A stretch of 37,795 nt of DNA from Euryarchaeota archaeon UBA58 (GCA_002498525.1 DAHR01000015.1:6165-43959); one strand, 5' to 3'; shown: positions 23,636 through 32,076, counted from the first letter of the stretch. Notes: generated by a model from the letters alone, not told the origin. Made by a program: numbers and translations.

Positions 23636-24652
23636 TCATTCGAAGTCGAGCAGGACCTTGCCACGATTCTTGCGCTCGTGCATGTGTCTCTGCGCGTTGG
23701 CGACTTCCTCGAAACGCCAGACGCTGTCAATGATCGGTTCGATGTCTCCACGCTCAAGCATCGATGAGAGTGCGCGCAGATGAGATTGGAAGAGCGATTC
23801 ATCGTCCATTCTTCCCATATGAACTCCGAAGACCGCCTTGTTCGAGTTCATCATCTTCAAGGGGTCGAATTTCGGCGTGCTGCGCCACATTCTGAGGGCT
23901 GCGAAGAGGCTGCGTTTCTCGCCCGGTACTGCTGCTGAGGCGCCGAAACAGTACAATTTCCCACCCCTGCGCAACGCCTTGTAGGATCTCATCAGGTGAC
24001 TCCCCCCAACTGGGTCGATGGCATGGTGGACACCCTTGCCTCCGGTCGCGGCTTTGCAGACCTCAACGAAATTTTCTGTTTCTCTGTCAACGAAGCGCAT
24101 ACCCAACTTCTCGACGAATTCGCGCTTCGGAGCGCTCGCCGTGCCGATGATGTTGGTCACGCCTAGCGCTTGACAGATCTGTACAGCCGCAGTCCCGACT
24201 CCACCTGCTGCGTGGTGGATGAGAACCGATTCACCTTCTTCTAGGCCACCGAGATGGACAAGCATGTGATAGGCCGTGCCATAGGTCACGCCCAAGGAGG
24301 CTGCTGCATCGTAAGACATGGAATCGGTGATTGGAATTGCTCGGCGTGCATCGATCACGACCTGTTCAGAGTATCCACCGAAGCCGGTCATGGCGAGTAC
24401 TCGCTGGCCAACCGCGAGGCCTTCCACCTCTTCGCCTATTTCGATTATCTCGCCGCTGGACTCGTAGCCCGGAGTGAAGGGAAAATCGGGGGTGGCACCG
24501 TACAATCCCTGCCGCATCATCAAGTCGGCGAAATTGATGCCAGCGCGATGCACCCGAACCCGAACCTCGCCCTTCCCCGCACGGGGATCCTCCTCCTCGA
24601 TTATGGCGATAGAGTCCGGTCCGCCGACTTTGGTGTAGACAACTCGACGCAT
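23636..24652 (-). CDS. Zinc-independent quinone oxidoreductase (medium-chain dehydrogenase, Qor/VAT1-like)
   Basis: This 338-residue NADPH-dependent enzyme is of the medium-chain dehydrogenase superfamily. The catalytic domain is GroES-like (HRAGINFADLMMRQGLYG; FTPGYESSGEI). The Rossmann domain carries VLIHHAAGGVGTAAVQICQA and the IGTASAPKREF NADP-binding loop. The structural and catalytic zinc cysteines of alcohol dehydrogenases are absent, as in quinone reductases and VAT-1 proteins. LKMMNSNKAVFGVHMGRM resembles VAT-1. It begins directly after the stop of the 2Fe-2S protein gene (TGA then ATG), so the two are co-translated. Physiological substrate unknown, perhaps quinones or reactive enones. 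Confidence 0.88.
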   Translation of the reverse strand: MRRVVYTKVGGPDSIAIIEEEDPRAGKGEVRVRVHRAGINFADLMMRQGLYGATPDFPFTPGYESSGEIIEIGEEVEGLAVGQRVLAMTGFGGYSEQVVIDARRAIPITDSMSYDAAASLGVTYGTAYHMLVHLGGLEEGESVLIHHAAGGVGTAAVQICQALGVTNIIGTASAPKREFVEKLGMRFVDRETENFVEVCKAATGGKGVHHAIDPVGGSHLMRSYKALRRGGKLYCFGASAAVPGEKRSLFAALRMWRSTPKFDPLKMMNSNKAVFGVHMGRMDDESLFQSHLRALSSMLERGDIEPIIDSVWRFEEVANAQRHMHERKNRGKVLLDFE

Positions 24653-24973
24653 TCAATCACCCATCAGGAAATCAGTCGCAACCTCGCCCCCGGCGAAGTG
24701 TTCGACAATGCGCGCTATTGCCGCATCGTCGTCAGGAATGGTGTACCAGACGCCAGCAGGATAGACGACGCAACTCACTCCTGACTCGCAGTGGTCGAGG
24801 CAACCCGACTTGTTGACACGCACATCATCAATTCCGGCTGCTCGAGCCGCGCGCTTCAATCGGGTCATGATATCGAGTGAGTTCTTGTCGGCACAGCAAC
24901 CGCGTGGATGATTGGGTGCACGCTGATTCGAGCAGACGAAGGCGTGTAGTCTGAAGGTTTCTAGCGAAGCCAT
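24653..24973 (-). CDS. Thioredoxin-like [2Fe-2S] ferredoxin
   Basis: This 106-residue protein has the four-cysteine pattern of thioredoxin-fold 2Fe-2S ferredoxins: FVCSNQRAPNHPRGCCADKN near residues 12-30, then GCLDHCESGVSCVVYP near 57-72. The fold is shared with the NuoE C-terminal domain. Such small proteins carry electrons in the cytoplasm, with unknown partners in most species. It is co-directional with and abuts the quinone oxidoreductase gene, so the two may form a small redox unit. The pterin dehydratase gene lies 10 bases upstream. The start ATG follows TGAGGTGAACTGA, giving a GAGGTGA site 5 bases before. Confidence 0.9.
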   Translation of the reverse strand: MASLETFRLHAFVCSNQRAPNHPRGCCADKNSLDIMTRLKRAARAAGIDDVRVNKSGCLDHCESGVSCVVYPAGVWYTIPDDDAAIARIVEHFAGGEVATDFLMGD

Positions 24974-24983
24974 TCAGTTCACC

Positions 24984-25307
24984 TCAGATTCGGTCGAGTT
25001 TGGCGGCGAGAATGAAATCAGATTCCGTCAAGCCATTGATCTTGTGTGTCCAGATGATAGCTTTGACGCGACCCCAGCCGAATTCGAAATCGGCGTGGTG
25101 GCCTTCAGTCTCACAGATAGCACCAGCTTGATTGACGAAGTCGAGGGCTTCGAGGAAGTCACGGAATGTCCAGACGCGCTCGAGATGATGCACCTCAACA
25201 AGATTCCAATCACCATTGATTTGACTTAGCAAATCCAAAGCATCCGCCTCCTCCATAGGGGGGACTCCTCCTTTGCAGGGTATGCATTCCTTGTTCGCCA
25301 ATCCGGA
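24984..25307 (-). CDS. Pterin-4a-carbinolamine dehydratase
   Basis: This small enzyme dehydrates 4a-hydroxytetrahydrobiopterin, recycling the cofactor of aromatic amino acid hydroxylases. The signature EGHHADFEFGWGRVKAIIWT carries the conserved histidine pair, followed by HKINGLTESDFILAAKLD. LANKECIPCKGGVPPM at the front also matches the family. The start is uncertain. The family's N terminus fits a TTG at 25307, which leaves the gene just clear of the upstream stop at 25315; ATGs at 25337 and 25346 would overlap that gene by about 23-32 bases. No aromatic hydroxylase is encoded in this window. Confidence 0.88.
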   Translation of the reverse strand, partial: SGLANKECIPCKGGVPPMEEADALDLLSQINGDWNLVEVHHLERVWTFRDFLEALDFVNQAGAICETEGHHADFEFGWGRVKAIIWTHKINGLTESDFILAAKLDRI

Positions 25308-25314
25308 CAACTGC

Positions 25315-25767
25315 TCAACCCCAGAGGTGGCTGTCATCATTTCCATCAGCCTGTTTCTCAGCTTGTTCGTGGACGTTGGAGCGACGCCGAACGTCTTCCT
25401 TCTCGAAGGTCAGCAATTCCTCGTCCTCGATGTACGATTTGCGCAGGTGAGTCACCAGACGAACCTCGACGATAACATCGCGTGCAATCGAGCGATATCC
25501 ACCAAATTCGTCCAGAATCTCGACTGCATTCCTAGAAGTCGCCAGAAGCATGCCGCGAATCCAAGGCTCGTCGTCTCCTCGTATGGCGCGAGCGTCGATC
25601 ATCAATTCGATGAGGTCGTCTTTGCGCAAACCACTGCGACGGTCGATTAGAGGTCCGAAGAACACATCCTGCATCATATCGATGTCCTGCGCGCCATAAT
25701 CCTTTGCTAATCTCCTCGCCCAATCGGGTAGATCGTCGATTCGACTGCCCCGCCTCTGGCCGCTCAT
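25315..25767 (-). CDS. Unknown soluble protein
   Basis: This 150-residue charged protein is not a family I recognise. It starts with a basic stretch and then DDLPDWARRLAKDYGAQDID. It continues with helical-looking, acidic and arginine-rich sequence (DLIELMIDARAIRGDDEPWIRGM; ARDVIVEVRLVTHLRKSY, described here by its key residues) and ends in a hydrophilic tail. No signal peptide, membrane segment or cysteine motif is seen. ATG 25767 is chosen since the open frame upstream overlaps the divergent GTPase gene. It heads a co-directional set with the pterin dehydratase, 2Fe-2S protein and quinone oxidoreductase, about 79 bases from the start of the Nog1-like gene. Confidence 0.65.
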   Translation of the reverse strand: MSGQRRGSRIDDLPDWARRLAKDYGAQDIDMMQDVFFGPLIDRRSGLRKDDLIELMIDARAIRGDDEPWIRGMLLATSRNAVEILDEFGGYRSIARDVIVEVRLVTHLRKSYIEDEELLTFEKEDVRRRSNVHEQAEKQADGNDDSHLWG

Positions 25768-25846
25768 GAGACCGCGTGGGTGTCGCCATAGAAAAGCACG
25801 CTGTTTGAAGAAGGATGGCTGCGGCCGCCTGAACGGAGGTAAGAGC

Positions 25847-26977
25847 ATGGCTTCGGTTGAATGGCGGCGCATCCCGACGGTTCTCTACCCTCAGGAAGTC
25901 CTCGACAAGGCTTTCCGGCGCGCCAGCAAGCAATCCGCTCTGGTCGAGGACCCTGACAAATACCATCGAGTTCGCAAACAGATGAATCGGATGGTTCAGA
26001 CTTCCTCAGATGTCATCACTCAGACTCTGCTAGATTGGGTCGACCGCTGGCCCAGTCTCAATGCCCAATCAGACTTCGATCAGGCTTTGGTCGATGCAGC
26101 GGTCGGTGCTGATGCTTTTCGGCAGAATCTCGGGGCGATTCAGTGGGCTGCAGATAGGGTTCGGAAGATAGCTGCTGAATCGCAGTCGAAGATGCTCAGG
26201 ATGAGGGTCATCGAAGGCTTCCACAGCGAACGGCGACACGCCTACGGTCGCTTCTCATCGGTTGTCGATCAGATCAGTGAGAATATTCTCTGGCTCGGCG
26301 AGGCGCGCGACATTCTGCGCCAACTGCCTTGCATCGACGCGTCCGAGCCTTGCATCGTGGTTGCTGGTGCGCCAAATGTAGGTAAATCTGCACTCATCAC
26401 ACTGCTCTCAACGGGTGCGCCTGAAGTGGCGGCCTATCCATTCACCACCAAGCGTCTTCACGTCGGCCACTTCGAACATCGCCGGCGGACCTATCAGATG
26501 GTCGACACACCTGGATTGCTCGACCGGCCCATGGCCGAGCGCAATAAGATCGAGATGCAGGCCATCGCCGCCCTCGAGAATGTCGGCGACATCGTTCTAT
26601 TCCTAATCGACCCCAGCGACAGGGCTGAGATGCCGATGGCCGATCAGGAGCACTTGCTCTCAGAAGTGCGAGAACTTCTCGCCGTTCGCATGGTAATTGT
26701 AGCGTATTCAAAATCAGACCTGCACGATACTGATTCAAACGAGGGGATGAGAATAAGTGTCGAGTCTGGAGAGGGAATTGAAGAACTCCGAGCGAGGCTC
26801 ATTGAAATCATCGCTGCCGACGTGATCGAGGACCCACTCGCTCTGCCCGAAGATTGGCATCGAATGGACGAGTCGATCGAACCGATCGGCTCGGTCGAAG
26901 AGATTGAAGCTCGGCGGGAAATGGCAGAGCGCCATGCTCCAAAATCCGAGAGAAGGCAGAGGCGTCGAACGCCTTGA
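25847..26977 (+). CDS. Nog1-like ribosome-assembly GTPase
   Basis: This 376-residue protein has the helical NOG1 N-terminal domain (about 1-150: IPTVLYPQEVLDKAFRRASK) and an Obg-type GTPase domain (about 165-310). The motifs are G1 GAPNVGKSA, G2 region AAYPFTTKRL, G3 DTPGLLDRP, G4 altered to SKSD (NKxD in most GTPases) and G5-like SVESGEGIEE. The C terminus is basic (KSERRQRRR), suited to RNA binding. In eukaryotes Nog1 acts in 60S biogenesis; archaeal forms are presumed to act on the large subunit. GGAGGT six bases before ATG 25847 fixes the start. Confidence 0.92.
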   Translation: MASVEWRRIPTVLYPQEVLDKAFRRASKQSALVEDPDKYHRVRKQMNRMVQTSSDVITQTLLDWVDRWPSLNAQSDFDQALVDAAVGADAFRQNLGAIQWAADRVRKIAAESQSKMLRMRVIEGFHSERRHAYGRFSSVVDQISENILWLGEARDILRQLPCIDASEPCIVVAGAPNVGKSALITLLSTGAPEVAAYPFTTKRLHVGHFEHRRRTYQMVDTPGLLDRPMAERNKIEMQAIAALENVGDIVLFLIDPSDRAEMPMADQEHLLSEVRELLAVRMVIVAYSKSDLHDTDSNEGMRISVESGEGIEELRARLIEIIAADVIEDPLALPEDWHRMDESIEPIGSVEEIEARREMAERHAPKSERRQRRRTP

Positions 26978-26984
26978 TTGCGGC

Positions 26985-27104
26985 TCAATCAGCCTTGAAA
27001 GACGAGCCGCAGGTGACACAATAAATCTGGTAACCGCCGAGCGAAGGTGGTAAGCCTTCAGCTCTGATTGGGGCTCCACAAGCATCGCACTTCGAGACTG
27101 CCAT
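26985..27104 (-). CDS. Zinc-ribbon microprotein (39 aa)
   Basis: A short reading frame encodes 39 residues starting MAVSKCDACGAPI and ending YCVTCGSSFKAD. Two CxxC pairs (Cys6/Cys9 and Cys29/Cys32) are spaced as in a single zinc ribbon, and essentially the whole protein is that ribbon. Its stop lies 7 bases from the convergent end of the Nog1-like gene. Such tiny archaeal zinc ribbons are common but mostly uncharacterised; a role in nucleic-acid or ribosome binding is a guess. The clean coding pattern and the intact ribbon argue that it is real. Confidence 0.7.
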   Translation of the reverse strand: MAVSKCDACGAPIRAEGLPPSLGGYQIYCVTCGSSFKAD

Positions 27105-27166
27105 GATGCTTCGAGCGACCTATCGTAAATGAATCGAACTGATATCTGGCCTTCAGACCATAAGAG

Positions 27167-27273
27167 AAACCACAGGGGCACAGAGGACACGGGGGGAATC
27201 TCAGCCCACTCGCCGAACGCACTCGTCTCACAAATCAACGCACTCTGTGTCTCTGTGTTCTCTGTAGTTCAAA
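27167..27273. repeat. Palindromic (MITE-like) element, copy 3
   Basis: The left arm (27167-27192) reads AAACCACAGGGGCACAGAGG and continues. The right arm (27241-27273) ends TTCTCTGTAGTTCAAA; its reverse complement begins TTTGAACTACAGAGAACACA. The right arm shares a longer stretch with copy 1 (AATCAAC followed by CTCTGTG and ending AGTTCAAA or GGTTCAAA). It lies upstream of the zinc-ribbon gene and immediately downstream of the stop of the membrane protein gene at 27278. Confidence 0.74.
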
Positions 27274-27277
27274 ATGA

Positions 27278-27862
27278 TCAAGCATCGACGAACTTCTTCC
27301 AGAACAACTTGATCGGATAGATCATCTCAACAGCACCGACCATCAATAGAATACCGACGAGAGCCAGAAGAATTTCGCCAGTCGCGGCCATGTGGATGGT
27401 TGTGCTGATGGTCACCAGTTGGTCGTCGAGGTTGGAGCCGTCACGACCAGCGCTGGTGAATCTGTAATCTCCTGGTTCGAGCGTGAAGGTGAATGAATCA
27501 TCGACGCTCGGGCCACCGGCGATGAACTCGAAGTCTTCAGCCTCGCAGGTGGTCAGACCATTGCTGTCGGGCGGACAGGATTCAGCAAAGGAGGCATCGA
27601 CGACACCAATCCAAGCCTTCAGTGGCTCGCTCCATTCGATGTTCACCTCGACATCAAGTAGATTGAATCCCCACGGCACATGAAAATCGCTGCTGGTCAT
27701 TCCGACTGGGCAACCGCCCACGTCGTCGTCCAGACAAGGGACGGTGGTCGCCTCGACGCGAGTGGAATCGAGTTCGACGCCAAGAAGGCTGCCGACGACG
27801 AGAATCAGACAGACGAATCCAACGAAGCCCGGCAGAACCGACAGCACTCGGACCATACTCAT
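27278..27862 (-). CDS. Two-helix membrane protein with extracytoplasmic domain, unknown
   Basis: This 194-residue protein has an N-terminal hydrophobic segment (about residues 8-28, SVLPGFVGFVCLILVVGSLL). A roughly 120-residue domain follows with four cysteines (CLDDDVGGC; SCPPDSNGLTTC), probably outside the cytoplasm. A second hydrophobic segment comes near the end (about 165-183, EILLALVGILLMVGAVEMI), then a short basic tail. The middle has a beta-rich look (DSFTFTLEPGDYRFTSAG). No family recognised. GGAGG seven bases before ATG 27862 supports the start. It follows the DUF2116 gene on the same strand. Confidence 0.75.
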   Translation of the reverse strand: MSMVRVLSVLPGFVGFVCLILVVGSLLGVELDSTRVEATTVPCLDDDVGGCPVGMTSSDFHVPWGFNLLDVEVNIEWSEPLKAWIGVVDASFAESCPPDSNGLTTCEAEDFEFIAGGPSVDDSFTFTLEPGDYRFTSAGRDGSNLDDQLVTISTTIHMAATGEILLALVGILLMVGAVEMIYPIKLFWKKFVDA

Positions 27863-27934
27863 GGCAATTCCTCCATGCGCTGAGTGTTGAACTTGACGCT
27901 GAAGTGGACTTGGCGATGCCTGTATCAACGGACT

Positions 27935-28234
27935 TCACAATGAACTGAGGACTGCGAGCAGTATCGCGATTGCTGGAAACAGGTAGAGCATGATGGTCAA
28001 ACGCTTCCTCGAACCCTCGCGCTTCTCGAATGTCGCTGTGCAATCCTCGCTTCCACAGACCGCCGGGTCGGCTGCGAGGGGAATCGGGGCCCAGCAGACC
28101 GAGCAGTGACGATGGGGCTGGATTCCAGATGCTTTGGTGCTCCGGCCGCTGCGCTTGCGATCGCGGTCAGCGGTTTCGCGCGCCTCAGCTGCGGTGCGGC
28201 TGGCGGCGCGCGCGATCCTCTCTTTACGACCCAT
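27935..28234 (-). CDS. DUF2116-like zinc-ribbon membrane protein
   Basis: This 99-residue protein begins with a basic, arginine- and alanine-rich helix (about 1-38). It has a zinc ribbon HRHCSVCWAPIPLAADPAVC followed by C-T in a DUF2116 arrangement (CxxC ... CGSEDC), and ends in a single hydrophobic segment (IMLYLFPAIAILLAVL). DUF2116 proteins are archaeal and uncharacterised. Two ATGs are possible: 28240 overlaps the pyrH stop as ATGA, and 28234 lies seven bases after GAGGAGG, which favours the latter. Translation is therefore coupled to UMP kinase. Confidence 0.8.
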   Translation of the reverse strand: MGRKERIARAASRTAAEARETADRDRKRSGRSTKASGIQPHRHCSVCWAPIPLAADPAVCGSEDCTATFEKREGSRKRLTIMLYLFPAIAILLAVLSSL

Positions 28235-28236
28235 TC

Positions 28237-28947
28237 TCATTCCTCCTCGGATTCGACAGTCGTGCCCTCGAATTCTTTGCCCATCAATCCGGCACGAATC
28301 AACGAGGTGTCACGTCCGTCGAGGATGTTGAGTTTCAGATTGGCCTCTCTCGCGTCGGCCACGCCCATCGGGTCGACCACACTGCTGATTCCAGCGGATC
28401 TGTGTTCAGCGGGGCCGACGATATCCTGTAGTTCGGCGTGGGTGAGTTCGCTGTATGAGCGAGCATCAGGATTGTCTCGAGGGTCTGTATCGTAGACTCG
28501 GTCGACGTTCGTTCCGATTATACAGCGCTCAGCTCCACTGGCGATGGCCAGCCGGATGGCGACCGCGTCAGTCGTATGACCTGGAGTTGTTCCTCCCATC
28601 ACAACCACCGGCCTCTCATCGAAGAGCATCGCCGCTTCGTTGACCGTATGAGGAATCGTTCCTGAGACCATCACACCAGCATCTGCCAGTGCCTCGCGAA
28701 CGATCGTCGCGTTCAGTCGAGTCGCTGCAATCCCAATTCGATCGAGTCGCGCTTCACTGTCCACGATGGGCCTCGCCAACTCTATTCCCTCTCTGGCAGG
28801 GGCGCCTCCACCGACCACGATACCGATTCTATCGTCGGCCGCAACACGGTCGCGGACGATGCCGACCAACTCCTCCAACCACGAGTGTCGGTCTGCAATC
28901 TCGGGTCGCAGAAGGCTGCCTCCGAGAGCCAGAACGATGGTCGCCAT
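28237..28947 (-). CDS. pyrH: UMP kinase, archaeal type
   Basis: This 236-residue amino-acid-kinase-fold enzyme phosphorylates UMP to UDP in pyrimidine synthesis. Motifs are LALGGSLLRPE at the start, IVVGGGAPAREGIELA near residue 45, VMGGTTPGHTTDAVAI near 118 and IGTNVDRVYDTDPRDNPDA near 140. The last is typical of archaeal UMP kinases. ATG 28947 is chosen since the kinase fold begins there; the frame extends 34 residues upstream but would run to the start of the divergent aRF1 gene. It precedes the DUF2116 gene with overlapping or near-overlapping ends. Confidence 0.93.
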   Translation of the reverse strand: MATIVLALGGSLLRPEIADRHSWLEELVGIVRDRVAADDRIGIVVGGGAPAREGIELARPIVDSEARLDRIGIAATRLNATIVREALADAGVMVSGTIPHTVNEAAMLFDERPVVVMGGTTPGHTTDAVAIRLAIASGAERCIIGTNVDRVYDTDPRDNPDARSYSELTHAELQDIVGPAEHRSAGISSVVDPMGVADAREANLKLNILDGRDTSLIRAGLMGKEFEGTTVESEEE

Positions 28948-29047
28948 CGCCCAAGCGGGGATGAGTGCCCTTTCAATGCCTTCGCCCAAAGCCCTTGAGA
29001 GGGTTGAAATGCCGCTCACCACGGCCTTTCGAAAGGTAGGTTGAGCC

Positions 29048-30295
29048 ATGGCTGATGACTTGGAACAACAGCAGCGCAGGCTGCGCCTGAAGAAGACGCT
29101 GGAAGAACTTCAGGGCATGCGTGGGATGGGCACGGAACTGGTCACCATCATCATCCCACCAGACCGACTGATCAGCGATGTCCGAGGTCAACTCGGACAG
29201 GAGGCAGGGCAAGCGGCCAATATCAAATCAAAGTCGACTCGAAAGCACGTCGCAGACGCCATCGAGTCGGGCATAGCAGTTCTCAACCGCCACAAGAATG
29301 CAGGCGAACGAGGCCTCGCAATCTTCGTGGGGCACGTCATCGTCGGCAATAATAAATCGCGTTTGGTAACCGTCGTGGTCGAGGACCCACCCGATGAATT
29401 CACCTCGTTCCGATATCGCTGCGACTCGACTTTCGAACTGACTCAACTCGAGGAGATGCTGATCGATCGCACCGCCTACGGCCTTTTCGTGATCGACCGT
29501 GGCGAGGCGGCCTACGGCTTGGCAAGCGGTAAGAGAATCACTTGTCAAGAAGAATTGCAGAGCAATATCATGGGCAAGCACCGACAAGGCGGTCAGTCGG
29601 CTCAGAGATTCGAGAGACTGATTGAGGAGGCCGCTCATAATTTCTTCAAGAAAGCGACGGAACACGCATGCAATTACTGGCTGCCTCTGATTGACGACAT
29701 TCAGGGAATTATCATCGGCGGACCTGGCCACACCAAGGATTTCGTCGTCAAGAACGAATACTTCCACCACGAAATCGCCAAACTCGTCTGCGAACCTCAC
29801 TTCGATGTGGGTTATTCGAATGAGAGTGGGTTGCGCGAACTGGTCCAGCGGGCTGGCGGCCTGATGGACCAGATCGAACTCGATGCCGAGCGTAAGCTGG
29901 TCGACAGTTTCCTGCGCGAGGTGATGCAAGCGCACCCGAAGGCGACCTATGGCGAGATGATGATCCGCTCGGCATTGGATCAGGGTGCTGTCCATCGCTT
30001 GCTTCTTTCCGAGGGACTGCGCAAGCGACGGATGGGCTGGAATTGCCGGGCTTGTTCGCATCAATGGGAAACGACGGAGTCGAGCAGATCGGAAACGCCT
30101 GATTGTTCGAAGTGCGGCTCCTCTGATGTATCAGAAGATGCGGACCGCAGTCTCGATCTGGTCGATGAATTGACATTGCTGGCCGGTCGCACATCGGCCA
30201 AAGTGAGTCTGATCTCGATGGATACGGAGGAGGGTGCGACGCTGCAGACTTCCTTCGGTGGCATCGCCGCTCTGCTGAGGTATCCCTTGTCTTGA
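29048..30295 (+). CDS. Peptide chain release factor aRF1
   Basis: This 415-residue release factor recognises all three stop codons and triggers peptide release. It has NIKS at 58-61, the YxCxxxF motif YRCDSTF at 122-128 and the catalytic GGQ at 180-182 (GKHRQGGQSAQRFERL). The C-terminal domain carries a zinc-ribbon-like insert (CRACSHQW; CSKCGSS). All diagnostic residues are intact. A perfect 12-base palindrome CCTTTCGAAAGG (29025-29036) lies just upstream of the ATG. The stop codon contributes to the ribosome-binding site of argS, so the two genes are tightly coupled. Confidence 0.97.
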   Translation: MADDLEQQQRRLRLKKTLEELQGMRGMGTELVTIIIPPDRLISDVRGQLGQEAGQAANIKSKSTRKHVADAIESGIAVLNRHKNAGERGLAIFVGHVIVGNNKSRLVTVVVEDPPDEFTSFRYRCDSTFELTQLEEMLIDRTAYGLFVIDRGEAAYGLASGKRITCQEELQSNIMGKHRQGGQSAQRFERLIEEAAHNFFKKATEHACNYWLPLIDDIQGIIIGGPGHTKDFVVKNEYFHHEIAKLVCEPHFDVGYSNESGLRELVQRAGGLMDQIELDAERKLVDSFLREVMQAHPKATYGEMMIRSALDQGAVHRLLLSEGLRKRRMGWNCRACSHQWETTESSRSETPDCSKCGSSDVSEDADRSLDLVDELTLLAGRTSAKVSLISMDTEEGATLQTSFGGIAALLRYPLS

Positions 30296-30306
30296 GGTGA
30301 ATGATT

Positions 30307-32034
30307 ATGCGTGATATGATTGAGGATATTCGTCCGGCAATGCTTGCTGCCATGGCCGAAATCGGCATCGCTGAGGATGTTTGGAGCGGCTTACTGGCTG
30401 GCTCTACCGATGCCGCCCATGCCGATGTCGCGATGCCATGCCACACTCTTGCTCAAGTTCTTCGAAAAACGCCTGTGGCTATTTCTGATGATATCGAAAA
30501 CGCTCTCGGAGACAGCCTCGCAGGGCTCGCGTATATCAGCACGGTCAACGGTTTTCTCAATTTCACGGCGACTCCCGGATGGCTCACTGAGCGTGTCACA
30601 GCGGTCGTCGGGGATGAGCGCTTGAATGTCGGATTTGAGGAACCACGAACCATCGTCATCGATTATTCTTCACCCAACGTCGCCAAGAGGATGCATGTCG
30701 GTCACCTGAGGTCGACGGTGATTGGTGATGCTCTGGCACGGATGCTCGCGCACAAAGGTCACGAAGTCATTGGCGAGAATCACATCGGCGATTGGGGCAC
30801 GCCGTTCGGGATGCTGATAGAACACTATCTTGATTTCGAGGAGTTGGAAGTCGACGATATCGATCTAAGCTCATTCTACAAAGGAGCTCGAGCCAAATTC
30901 GACCGCGATTCAGAGTTTGCAGAACGTTCTCGGAACAGAGTCGTCAAGTTACAGAGCAGAGACCAAGATACGATGATTCTGTGGCGGAAACTGGTCAATA
31001 TCTCATTGGTGCATTTCAACGAGGTCTACGAGTTGCTCGGTGTATTGCTGACAGACGACGACCTGGCTGGGGAATCGAAGTACGAGGAATTGCTCTCAAG
31101 TGTCGTCGATCGCCTCGAAGAAGCAGGAATGTTGGACGAGAGCGATGGGGCTGCTGTCGTCTTTGCAGAGGGTTGGGTCAACCGTGAGGGAGAGCCACTG
31201 CCTCTCATCATCAAGAAAGCGGATGGTGGTTTCAATTACGCCACAACCGATCTGGCCTGCATAATCGACAGGGTGGAGGTCATCGGCAGCACCGAGTTCC
31301 TCTACGTCGTCGGTGCCGAGCAGGCACAGCACTTCGCCATGGTCTTCGAAGTCGCGCGTGAGGCGGGTTTCATGGACGATTCGATTGCCGCGATTCACGT
31401 TCCCTTCGGTATGGTCCTCGGCACTGATGGCAAGAAATTGGCGAGCCGAGGCGGACAAGCGATCAGCCTCAAGGATCTGCTCGAGGAGGCCATCAGACGA
31501 GCCGAGGCTGCGATTCTGGAGAAGAATCCTGAGTTGCCAGAATCTGAATTGAGAACGGTGGCTGAGATGATCGGCGTGGGGGCGGTGAAATACGCTGATC
31601 TTTCGACCGAGCGGACCAAGAATTACGTCTTTGATTGGAATCGAATGCTCTCCTTCGAAGGCAATACAGCACCTTACCTGCAATATGCTCACGCGAGGAT
31701 CTGCAGTATCTTCCGACGCGCCAACCTAGACCGAGAATCGGCCCGCAACGCGTCGATTTCACTCAATCATCCCAACGAGCGATCGCTCGCCAGAGCCATA
31801 ATCGGATTCGCAGAAGCGCTCGACGATGCGATTGATTCACACTCCCCGCATCGACTTGCGACCTACCTGCACGGACTCGCCCAGTCCTTCGCTTCATTCT
31901 ACGAGAGTTGTCCAGTCCTCATCGCCGAGGATGAAGCCACCAGAGTCAGCCGCCTGGCGCTCTGCGACGGCGTGGCTCGAGTGCTCGAGAACGGCCTCGG
32001 CCTGCTCGGAATCGACGTCCCTGAACGGATGTGA
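30307..32034 (+). CDS. argS: Arginyl-tRNA synthetase
   Basis: This 575-residue class I enzyme attaches arginine to tRNA-Arg. It carries SSPNVAKRMHVGHLRSTVIGD (HIGH equivalent HVGH at about 130-133, described over its span), ENHIGDWGTPFGMLIEH, FNYATTDLACI and the degenerate KMSKS-type region DGKKLASRGG. The C-terminal DALR anticodon-binding domain has FEGNTAPYLQYAHARICSI. ATG 30307 is preferred over 30301 because GAGGTGA (30294-30300) leaves no spacer for the first and six bases for the second. It directly follows aRF1 and precedes a peroxiredoxin gene. Confidence 0.95.
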   Translation: MRDMIEDIRPAMLAAMAEIGIAEDVWSGLLAGSTDAAHADVAMPCHTLAQVLRKTPVAISDDIENALGDSLAGLAYISTVNGFLNFTATPGWLTERVTAVVGDERLNVGFEEPRTIVIDYSSPNVAKRMHVGHLRSTVIGDALARMLAHKGHEVIGENHIGDWGTPFGMLIEHYLDFEELEVDDIDLSSFYKGARAKFDRDSEFAERSRNRVVKLQSRDQDTMILWRKLVNISLVHFNEVYELLGVLLTDDDLAGESKYEELLSSVVDRLEEAGMLDESDGAAVVFAEGWVNREGEPLPLIIKKADGGFNYATTDLACIIDRVEVIGSTEFLYVVGAEQAQHFAMVFEVAREAGFMDDSIAAIHVPFGMVLGTDGKKLASRGGQAISLKDLLEEAIRRAEAAILEKNPELPESELRTVAEMIGVGAVKYADLSTERTKNYVFDWNRMLSFEGNTAPYLQYAHARICSIFRRANLDRESARNASISLNHPNERSLARAIIGFAEALDDAIDSHSPHRLATYLHGLAQSFASFYESCPVLIAEDEATRVSRLALCDGVARVLENGLGLLGIDVPERM

Positions 32035-32076
32035 GACTCCGGCCAAGTTGAAGTCAAGGATTCCTTCCCGCACTAC

